From Hymenobacter sp. HSC-4F20 (GTDB lineage Bacteria > Bacteroidota > Bacteroidia > Cytophagales > Hymenobacteraceae), in assembly GCF_019599275.1 (NCBI RefSeq), contig NZ_JAHZTD010000001.1, positions 806,001 to 870,000 on the forward strand: a DNA stretch of 64,000 nt, written 5' to 3'. A program made the translations under genes and the position numbers. The notes under the pieces are model-generated. The model did not search any database. It saw only the letters and a program-made list of their open reading frames with translations, and was not told the DNA's origin. Below, piece after piece: positions 48,068-55,374 of this stretch. The stretch's first letter is position 1, and every line of letters begins with the position of its first letter.

Positions 48068-51000
48068 TTACTCGAACTGCGCCAGCGAAGCTACGTGGTC
48101 CTTGCTGCCGTCGGTGACCCAAGCATCGAGTTGGACGGGGTCCTTCATCTGTTGGCCGCGGCTGCGGGGCACTACCAGGTAGCCGCAAGGCACGTCCGGC
48201 AGGGCCGACATGTCACTCCAGAGCTTTTCAATCTGCGCGACAGGGTAGATGTCTTCCTGGCCATGGCCCCAGCGGTATTTTACGTCCTTGATGGTCACGT
48301 AGGTAGGGATGCGCTGGGCCACGCTGCGCACGGCACGGGCCAGCTGGGCTTCGTCGCCCTGTTGCAAATCCTGGCGGGTCAGACCGAAGAGTTGGAGTAG
48401 GGCATCCACCTGAATCCAGGTGGTCATGGTGTTGTAGTAGCTCAGGCCTAGCTCGTCTTCCTCGTGGGGTTGGGCCAGGCCTTCGAGCAGGCGCACCTGC
48501 CCGTTCACGCGGGCTAGTCCGCCTCCGCGGTCCTCAATGCGGCGCGGTATCACCTCGAAGGTCAGCACGTTGCGCGAGGCCAGGTGGTAGCCCAGAGCCG
48601 CCGCGTGCACGTCGGCGCCCAGCGTGTCGATGTTATGGAGCATGATGGTTTCCACCTGGGGCTGCTCGCGCAGGAGCTGGGCCAGGGTGCCATTCCGTAG
48701 CAGGTTCGATACCTCGTACCAGTGGCCCAGGGGCGAGAAGCGCTGGGCGGCGATGTTGTCGACGTAGTCGGTGCCTTCGCCCTTGCCTTTGGCCCAGGCA
48801 ATCATGCTACCCCGCACCGCGTCGCGAACCTTCTGCTTGTTTTCGTCGAGGGTTTCCTGGGGCATTTCCTCCCACATAAAGCGCAAATCGCGCTCCGTGG
48901 GCACAAACCGCTGCCCGATGCTGCGGCCCGCCGAGAGGTACACCGGCCCCAAGTAGCCAAAGTTGCCGGTGGCGGCTAGTTGCTTGCGAATAGGCTCGTG
49001 GGTGAGGTAGCTGGTGGCCACCAGGTGCGGAATGACCGCCCTGTACTGCTCGGCCACGCGGCGGGTTTTGGCCAGGTGAATTTCCAGGAAGCTGCGGTGC
49101 ACGCCGGCCATTTCCACGAAGGGGTTTAGGGCTTTGATGACGCCCGCGCCCTTGGTCCAGCGGCTGCCTACCCCCGCGGCCAGGCTCAGCACAGCCACCT
49201 TGCCCGCCCGGATGGCGGCGGCGCCGGTTTCGGCGTAGTCGGCCAGGGCCTCAAACTGCACGATGTCCTGGGGCTGCACGTCCTCGATGGTGGTTTCGGC
49301 AGAAAGGCGGTTGCGCGAAAGGCCGATGCGGCCCTTCTGCAGCTCCTCCCGGATGTCTTCGTGCTGAATGTAGTCGAAGCCGTTTTCCTTTTTAATCTGC
49401 TCGGCCTTCTCGTTTTCCGTGCTGCGGTTGCCCTGGGCCGTGGGGTCCGAGACCTTGAACAGGTTGCTGACAATGGTGCGCAGCAGGGGGTAGGCCAGGT
49501 TGTTTTGCTCGCAGTAGGTCGTGAAAAAGTCGATTTCGGCCCGCCGGATGTAGGAAATGGTTTCCGGCTCCTGTTTTACCAGCTGCGAGACGTGAATGGC
49601 GTAGTACTGCTCCGGCATCAGGGCCTCGGCGCCCTGGTGGAGGCTGCCCCAGGAGCCGCGCTGGTTGATGCTCCAATTGTAGACCACCGGCTCCATGGCA
49701 AAGGGTAGGGCCGCCGACAGCTCCTGTTTGGTCTGGCGCAGCAACTCCAGCACGCGCAGCTTGTAGTCTTCGTAGCGCGCGGGGTTCACGAACATGCCCA
49801 TGCCACCTCCCGACATGCCGCCGAGCATCAGGAAGCCGTAATAATCGGCCCCGAACTCCTTCTTCGCCTTGGCAATGAGCTGCTCCGTGAAGTAGGTAGA
49901 AGCCCAGGGAATAATGGTTTTGATGGGCCCCTCGAAGTTGCGGGCCGTGTTAGCGCCCAGCTTCTGAATATCACCCTCCCGAATAGCGGCCAGGATGTTG
50001 TCGAATACCTCGTTGGTTTGCTGACGGGCGGCCCATTCCTGCTCGCCGCGGAGCAGGTATTTCTCCGTTACCATCTCCAGGATGGGTCCCACGTTGGAGG
50101 CCATGCCGCCGTGCATGAGCACCAGGGAGTTCATGATTTTCTCCCCGATTTCGGGGTGCACTTCCTCACCCTCCAGCACCCGGTGGCGGGGTAGCAGCGT
50201 GCCCCGACTGATATCATACTCAGGGTCGCCGGGCTGGGCAAACGTGCCCTGAATGGCCTTGATGCCCGGCCACACGCCGCCGGAATCCTGCCAGCCGCCG
50301 CCCGAGCCGCCAATCCACTCGCCCAGAATAGCCCGCGAAGCCACCAGGCGCCGCTCGCTCTCGTCGAGGCCGCCGGTAAGCTGCCGGGTCTGGCCCGTCG
50401 CACGCATCAGCAGGCTGATAATAGAGCCCAGCAGGTTCGTAGAAACGGCAAAGCGCGAGCCTTTCGGAATGTCGTTGACCTTGGTTACCAGCTCGATGCC
50501 CATGCCCGGGGCCACCATGCGGGCCAGAATATCGGGCAGGCTCTGGTTGGTACCTTCAAAGGAGGGCGGAATCAGGCCCGAGGCAATAACGCCGGCCTTT
50601 ACCAGGCTCAGGTAGTCGTTGCCGAAGTTGAACAGGTCGGCCAGGTCGTGCACGTCCTTGGTCGTGTTCAGGTCGATGCTGGTCAGGCGCAGCACCGGGT
50701 CCGGAATCACGCGCACGTAGGCGTGCAGGGGTGGCAGAATTTCCTTATCGCGCCCGAATACGCCCAGGTCGATGGACAGGTTGACTACCCGCGCGCCTTC
50801 GGGGTAGTCCATGCCCAGGAAGAAAATATCCGACCAGCCGCTGTGCGTCAGGTCCATGCGCACGGAGGTACTCTCGTGTAGGATGGGGTAGAACAGGCTG
50901 CCTTCCTGGCGCTGCAGCAGCTGCGGATGAATGCGAATCGGGTGCTCTTCCTGGTGGCCGACGCGGAACATCCACTGGTTGCCCTTGCTGGAGCGCACGC

Positions 51001-51403
51001 TCTTGCGCACCTGGTCGGCCAGAATCTGGAAGGAAAGGTGGTGGTAGCTTTCGGCCAGGGCACTGAACAGGGTGGCATTCGGTCCGTGCGCGTCCAGCTC
51101 CCGCAGAAAGGTGCTGATGGCGTGCTCAAAGCGGCGGCCCAGCAAATCCTCGAAGCCCGCGTAGGGAATCTTGCCAACGGGCGCAATTTCATTGGATTCC
51201 TGCAGGAAAAACCGGAAGCCGGCGTACAGGAACAAGATGGCCCGCACCTTGTCGTAGAGGTTGGGGGTAGCTTTCCGGAACTCGTCCAGCTCCCGCAAAT
51301 GGCGCAGCAACTCCCGTGCCGGCAGCCCGCGGCTCAGTTCGTAAAACGAGCGGTTGCGCGCCGCCGGGTCCGGGGAGGTGATGGTATCTATGAATGCATT
51401 CAT
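48068..51403 (-). CDS. GHMP-kinase-like / UDP-sugar pyrophosphorylase fusion, Fkp-like but in reverse order
   Basis: This 1,111-residue protein has two halves. Residues about 180-620 resemble sugar GHMP kinases: RMDLTHSGWSDIFF (183-196), VVNLSIDLGV, IPKGSRFAVSTN (312-323) in place of the usual P-x-G-S-G-L-G-S-S ATP loop, GGGWQDSGGVWPGIK, and GFLMLGGMSGGGMG (523-536). Residues about 735-1,090 form a UGPase-like nucleotidyltransferase with VAVLSLAAGVGSRWTKGAG (737-755). Fkp proteins carry the transferase first and the kinase second; here it is the other way round. It might phosphorylate and activate a sugar or be a nucleotidyltransferase with a degenerate kinase half. It lies 210 bases downstream of a second nucleotidyltransferase gene, with a repeat between. 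Confidence 0.7.
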   Translation of the reverse strand: MNAFIDTITSPDPAARNRSFYELSRGLPARELLRHLRELDEFRKATPNLYDKVRAILFLYAGFRFFLQESNEIAPVGKIPYAGFEDLLGRRFEHAISTFLRELDAHGPNATLFSALAESYHHLSFQILADQVRKSVRSSKGNQWMFRVGHQEEHPIRIHPQLLQRQEGSLFYPILHESTSVRMDLTHSGWSDIFFLGMDYPEGARVVNLSIDLGVFGRDKEILPPLHAYVRVIPDPVLRLTSIDLNTTKDVHDLADLFNFGNDYLSLVKAGVIASGLIPPSFEGTNQSLPDILARMVAPGMGIELVTKVNDIPKGSRFAVSTNLLGSIISLLMRATGQTRQLTGGLDESERRLVASRAILGEWIGGSGGGWQDSGGVWPGIKAIQGTFAQPGDPEYDISRGTLLPRHRVLEGEEVHPEIGEKIMNSLVLMHGGMASNVGPILEMVTEKYLLRGEQEWAARQQTNEVFDNILAAIREGDIQKLGANTARNFEGPIKTIIPWASTYFTEQLIAKAKKEFGADYYGFLMLGGMSGGGMGMFVNPARYEDYKLRVLELLRQTKQELSAALPFAMEPVVYNWSINQRGSWGSLHQGAEALMPEQYYAIHVSQLVKQEPETISYIRRAEIDFFTTYCEQNNLAYPLLRTIVSNLFKVSDPTAQGNRSTENEKAEQIKKENGFDYIQHEDIREELQKGRIGLSRNRLSAETTIEDVQPQDIVQFEALADYAETGAAAIRAGKVAVLSLAAGVGSRWTKGAGVIKALNPFVEMAGVHRSFLEIHLAKTRRVAEQYRAVIPHLVATSYLTHEPIRKQLAATGNFGYLGPVYLSAGRSIGQRFVPTERDLRFMWEEMPQETLDENKQKVRDAVRGSMIAWAKGKGEGTDYVDNIAAQRFSPLGHWYEVSNLLRNGTLAQLLREQPQVETIMLHNIDTLGADVHAAALGYHLASRNVLTFEVIPRRIEDRGGGLARVNGQVRLLEGLAQPHEEDELGLSYYNTMTTWIQVDALLQLFGLTRQDLQQGDEAQLARAVRSVAQRIPTYVTIKDVKYRWGHGQEDIYPVAQIEKLWSDMSALPDVPCGYLVVPRSRGQQMKDPVQLDAWVTDGSKDHVASLAQFE

Positions 51404-51474
51404 GCAGATGCGTACGATCTTATAAAGTAGGCGCTACGGTAGGAGCAGGCTAAGGTGCACTTGTTGTTTACATA

Positions 51475-51576
51475 GCCCGTCATTCCGAGCTGGTCGAGGA
51501 ATCTCGCGTGCTGACGTTGCAATGGTAACCTCAACATCAGCGCGCGAGATTCCTCGACCAGCTCGGAATGACGGGC
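51475..51576. repeat. Perfect inverted repeat, GTCATTCCGAGCTGGTCGAG family
   Basis: 34-base arms (51475-51508 and 51543-51576) are exact reverse complements; the spacer is 34 bases. Related elements are at 27877 and 55069. Confidence 0.88.
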
Positions 51577-51612
51577 AAACCTGCTGCTCCAGATCAATTT
51601 ATTATCAGCCTT

Positions 51613-52563
51613 TTACTTCCCTTTGCGGCTGTTGGCTTCGGCCAGCAGCTCTACCAGGGTGGTGAGGGTTTCGTCGTGGGCTTCGCCGGCCAGGCCCAAG
51701 GCAATCTGGGCGCGGAGCAGGCCCTGCTTGCGGCTGAGGTCGTAGCGGTTGCCTTTGACCTCCAGGGCCAGGTATTTCTCGGTGGTAGCCAGCTCCTGCA
51801 GAGCCGGGGTGAGCAGCACGTTCGGGCCGCCCGCCTCCATCTGGGGCTGCAGAATGCTGAATACGGCGGGCGTGAGTACGTGCATGCCGAAGAAGCAGAG
51901 GTAGTAGCCGGCCCGCAGTCCGGGTGTCTGCAGCTCCAGCTCGGCGAGGCTTAACGAGGGCTTCTCGATGATTTTATCAATCTGGTATACCCCAATCTGC
52001 CCGGCCAGGTGCTTGCCCGTGATGGTGCCGTAGCGGCTTACCTGATGCTCAATGGTAGGGTTCACGGCCGACACGGAACAGCCTTCCTGCGCGGCCAGGG
52101 CCAGCAGCTGGGCGGCGCAGCGCTGCCGGGGCACGTCAGAAACGTAGAGGTAGTCGCCGAGCAGGAGCAGGAACGGCTCGTTGCCGACAAACTCACGGGC
52201 GCAGTACACCGCGTGGCCGTAGCCGCGGGCCTCGTGCTGCTCGGCAAACTGCAGGCGGCTAAGCAGGTGGTCGATTTTCTCGGCTTCTTCGCGGGCCCAG
52301 TCGATGCCCTGGTAGGACTTAAGCAGGTTGTCGCGCAGGGAGCCGAAGGCTTCGAGGTAGCGCGGTCCGTCGCCGGGGGCGCACACCACGCACAGCTCCT
52401 CGATGCCGCTGCTCAGGGCTTCTTCGGCAATAATCTGGATAACGGGCTTGTGCAGACCATCCACGTCCATCACCGGCAGCATGGCTTTCTGAATGGTATC
52501 GGCTACGGGGTAGAGCCGCTCGCCGCGGGCCGCTGCGGTAATAACCGCCTTCTTTATTTTCAT
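51613..52563 (-). CDS. GalU-like sugar nucleotidyltransferase
   Basis: The 316-residue protein starts MKIKKAVITAAARGERLYPVA, with the nucleotide-binding signature, QKAMLPVMD containing the conserved Lys, FLLLLGDYLYV holding the Asp that binds the metal, and a late RYDLSRKQGLLRAQ segment typical of GalU-type enzymes. It should make UDP-glucose or a related sugar nucleotide in the cytosol. The ATG at 52563 begins the typical N-terminal strand. The next gene downstream is the larger fusion nucleotidyltransferase, and the two may work in one pathway. Confidence 0.88.
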   Translation of the reverse strand: MKIKKAVITAAARGERLYPVADTIQKAMLPVMDVDGLHKPVIQIIAEEALSSGIEELCVVCAPGDGPRYLEAFGSLRDNLLKSYQGIDWAREEAEKIDHLLSRLQFAEQHEARGYGHAVYCAREFVGNEPFLLLLGDYLYVSDVPRQRCAAQLLALAAQEGCSVSAVNPTIEHQVSRYGTITGKHLAGQIGVYQIDKIIEKPSLSLAELELQTPGLRAGYYLCFFGMHVLTPAVFSILQPQMEAGGPNVLLTPALQELATTEKYLALEVKGNRYDLSRKQGLLRAQIALGLAGEAHDETLTTLVELLAEANSRKGK

Positions 52564-52843
52564 CATAAACGCCAAAAGCAAGCAGAAGGCGCCCCGCATA
52601 GGGTAGCGCCAGATTAAAGCAATACGGATGAATACGCACCAGTAAACGATGCGAAAAGCAGCCACAAAGAAACACCGAAAAAAGGGTGGGTGCTGCTACC
52701 TGTCGCTCTACAATTCTGCTTGCTACAAGCTATAGGACAGTGGTTTATAAGGTTAGGCTAGTGCCGGTAGTAGAGAAATTCTACCGAAATCGTTACCGGT
52801 AGTTTGCCGGGCTTCGGCATCATTTTTCCGGTACTAGTCGAGC

Positions 52844-53245
52844 TTATCTTTCTACTGAAAAGATGAAGGACATCGTAGAGGTCGTTGGCGCTAGCAGGTC
52901 TTCGTCGCTAAACCAATCCAGGTGAAAGTGCCCACCAGGAGGCACGCAGGATAGGCTTTCTAAAAAAGCGGCCAACTTCTGGAATGCCCGCGAGTCTCCT
53001 GAAATCTTCAGCTCCGTTCCGTGTATCTGCGCATCTATTAAGCCCTCCGATTGGTCAACTAGCTCCAATGATACCTCGCTTATTGTCACCGGGAAGTACG
53101 CATTACGCTTAAGCGTGAGCGAGAATATACCTGTTGAATTTTTAACTAAACGACCAGCTAGCTTGACGAATCCGGCCGCAGTACCCGAAATATCAACTTC
53201 GGAGTATTCTTGCAGCAGGCCTACATTGATAGCTATTTCGCACAT
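52844..53245 (-). CDS. Imm32-like putative immunity protein
   Basis: The 133-residue protein has the small alpha-beta layout I associate with the Imm32 family: a LKISGDSRAFQKLAAFLES segment and a late HFHLDWFSDEDLL with His-x-His. It has no signal peptide. No toxin gene lies beside it, so it would be an orphan antidote if the family call is right. It is in the same direction as the VWA-containing gene upstream (27 bases away from its end). The DNA is less GC-rich than neighbours. Confidence 0.5.
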   Translation of the reverse strand: MCEIAINVGLLQEYSEVDISGTAAGFVKLAGRLVKNSTGIFSLTLKRNAYFPVTISEVSLELVDQSEGLIDAQIHGTELKISGDSRAFQKLAAFLESLSCVPPGGHFHLDWFSDEDLLAPTTSTMSFIFSVER

Positions 53246-53272
53246 AGCGCAACTAGTTCTAGTTCAGCTGCG

Positions 53273-54391
53273 CTACAATGGCGCAGCTTTCAATTCCTGG
53301 CCCTGAATGGCGGCGGCCATGAGCTGCGGGAACTGGGCTGGGGTGCAGGCGAAGCTCGGGATGCCCAGGGCGGCGAACTGCTCAGCCACGCGCCTATCGA
53401 AGGAGGGGGCGCCGTCGTCGGCGAGGGCGAGCAGGGCCACTACGGTTACGCCGGCTGCTTTCAGGGCTGCGGCCCGCTTTATCATCTCCCGCTCATTACC
53501 GCCCTCGTATAAGTCGCTGATGAGTACTAGGATGGTATCGGTGGGGCGGGTGATGAGTTGCTGGCAGTAGGTGAGGGCCAGGTTGATGTCGGTGCCGCCC
53601 CCCAGCTGCACCCCGAATAACAGGTCTACCGGGTCCTGCAGGTCCTCCGAGAGGTTGACCACGGCCGTATCGAACACCACCATGTGGGTTTTTACGGCCT
53701 TGATGGAGGCCAGCACCGCCCCGAATACCCCGGCATACACCACCGAGGAGGCCATAGAGCCGCTCTGGTCCACGCAGAGCACAATTTCCTTAAGCGCCTG
53801 CCCGCGCCGCCCGTAGCCGATGAGCTTTTCCGGTACCACTGTTTTGTACTCGGGCTGGTAGTGCTTGAGGTTGGCCCGAATGGTAGCGCCCCAGTTGATT
53901 TCGTGGTAGCGAGGGCGGGGGTTGCGCACGGCCCGGCTCAGGGCGCCCTGCACGGCCTGCCGTAGCGGGTTAGCCAGCTTCTGCTCCAACTCGCGCACTA
54001 CCTTCAGCACCACCTCGCGGGCCGTGTGTTTCACCTTCTGGGGCATCACCCGACTCAGGGACATGAGCGTGCCCACCAGGTGCACGTCGGCCTGCACGGT
54101 GCGCAGCACTTCGGGCTCCAGTAGCAGCTGGTGCAGGCCTAGCCGGTCCATGGCGTCTTGCTGCATCACAGCCACCACCGAAGAGGGGAAGTAGGTGCGA
54201 ATGTCGCCGAGCCAGCGGCTGACCTTGGGGGCCGAGCCGCCCAGGCCGGCTTTTCGCTCGCCGTTATTGTCGTAGAGCTGGGTCAGCACTTCATCCATGC
54301 GGCCGTAATCCGGCGACAGGGCAATTTCATTAGCGGCGTCGGCGGAGGAGCCAAGCACCAGTTTCCAGCGGGCAGCAGAGGTTGAAGACAC
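53273..54391 (-). CDS. VWA-domain protein
   Basis: The product (372 residues from the GTG at 54391) has an N-terminal region with AARWKLVLG and a von Willebrand factor A domain with the metal-binding site DQSGSM and GGGTDINLAL in the third loop. The family usually pairs with a MoxR-type AAA ATPase and acts as a chaperone-like complex, but no such ATPase is next to it here. The reading frame begins with a TTG further up (54439); GTG at 54391 gives the conserved start and leaves 34 bases from the upstream gene's stop. Function unknown. Confidence 0.8.
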   Translation of the reverse strand: MSSTSAARWKLVLGSSADAANEIALSPDYGRMDEVLTQLYDNNGERKAGLGGSAPKVSRWLGDIRTYFPSSVVAVMQQDAMDRLGLHQLLLEPEVLRTVQADVHLVGTLMSLSRVMPQKVKHTAREVVLKVVRELEQKLANPLRQAVQGALSRAVRNPRPRYHEINWGATIRANLKHYQPEYKTVVPEKLIGYGRRGQALKEIVLCVDQSGSMASSVVYAGVFGAVLASIKAVKTHMVVFDTAVVNLSEDLQDPVDLLFGVQLGGGTDINLALTYCQQLITRPTDTILVLISDLYEGGNEREMIKRAAALKAAGVTVVALLALADDGAPSFDRRVAEQFAALGIPSFACTPAQFPQLMAAAIQGQELKAAPL

Positions 54392-54425
54392 AGCAGGGGG
54401 TAGGAATGGGAAGCCGAAAACTACG

Positions 54426-54977
54426 TTAATCACAATCAATATGGAGCCGGTGCTGCTCGCAGTGGCGGCACTGAAACAAGTACCCGGTCAGGCCGCCATC
54501 AGCCGACAGGCGCCGGAGCAAAAACTCCTCATCGGGCCAATCCTGCAAATCGGGGCGTAGTTCCGGGAGCAGCGGGCGGATATCCTCGCCGCCCACGTAG
54601 CCCAGGAACACGCACATATCCTGGCAATGCGTCAGCCAGACGCCCTGCTGCCAGGAGTTGTAGCCGGGCGAGCGGGACACTACTTCCTCCAGGGAGGCGG
54701 CGTTGATAGGAGCCGATGCTTCGGCCGGATCGGGCGAATTGCCTTCCACGGAAGCCCAATCCTGAAACTCAGCTTCCCACTTCGCGGCCGCGCTGCCGTC
54801 GGCAATGCACCACGGGCACAGGTCGTTCACATCGGCCACGCAATAGATTGGCCCGGCATAGCTGTACGGGCGCGGCTTACTGCAGCATTCACAGACAATG
54901 TCCTTCTGCTCGAAAAGCCTCAGGGTGTAGGCGTTGGGGTTGAACGTAAAGTGCGGTAATGGGCTGCTGGCGGGCAT
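54426..54977 (-). CDS. CbrC-like (UPF0167) cysteine-rich protein
   Basis: The 183-residue protein has an N-terminal FTFNPNAYTLRLF stretch, CxxC motifs (CECCSKPRPYSYAGPIYC) and an ending with FQCRHCEQHRLHIDCD. This pattern matches UPF0167/CbrC, a family linked to colicin E2 resistance in E. coli, with unknown biochemistry and probable zinc binding. The ATG at 54977 is preferred over an upstream in-frame start because the family-like region begins there. It is followed by the VWA gene. Confidence 0.85.
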   Translation of the reverse strand: MPASSPLPHFTFNPNAYTLRLFEQKDIVCECCSKPRPYSYAGPIYCVADVNDLCPWCIADGSAAAKWEAEFQDWASVEGNSPDPAEASAPINAASLEEVVSRSPGYNSWQQGVWLTHCQDMCVFLGYVGGEDIRPLLPELRPDLQDWPDEEFLLRRLSADGGLTGYLFQCRHCEQHRLHIDCD

Positions 54978-55068
54978 GTTCAATAAGAGGTACAACGCAA
55001 AATAGGCCTTGGGTTGCCAATATACAGGCTGGGCGTACATGCAGCCATTGTAGAACATATTCATAAAA

Positions 55069-55214
55069 GACCGTCATGTCGAGCTTGCCGAGACATCTCG
55101 CGTGCTGACGTCTGATTACTAGCCCACCATCAGCACGCGAGATGTCTCGACTGCGCTCGGAATGATGTTCAACGCGGGTACGCGAGGTGACTGGGTAGGC
55201 TCGACATGACGGTC
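55069..55214. repeat. Interrupted inverted repeat, GTCATGTCGAGC family
   Basis: Left arm pieces GACCGTCATGTCGAG (55069-55083) and CGAGACATCTCGCGTGCTGA (55089-55108) match complements at 55200-55214 and 55130-55149. The right arm is therefore split by about 50 extra bases, as if part of another copy had been inserted. It lies between divergently transcribed genes. Confidence 0.75.
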
Positions 55215-55374
55215 GGGCCAAACGATTAGGCTGAAAGTCGCAAAGCGGGGGTAGCTCCGGGCGGCTAGCTGCTGAGCAGAAAATACGAGTTCTGCGCACC
55301 ACTTGCGGCGGCCTTTGCTGAATACTGCGCATCCCTCGCTACCTTCCGCCATCTTCACTACCTCTCCGCGCTGC

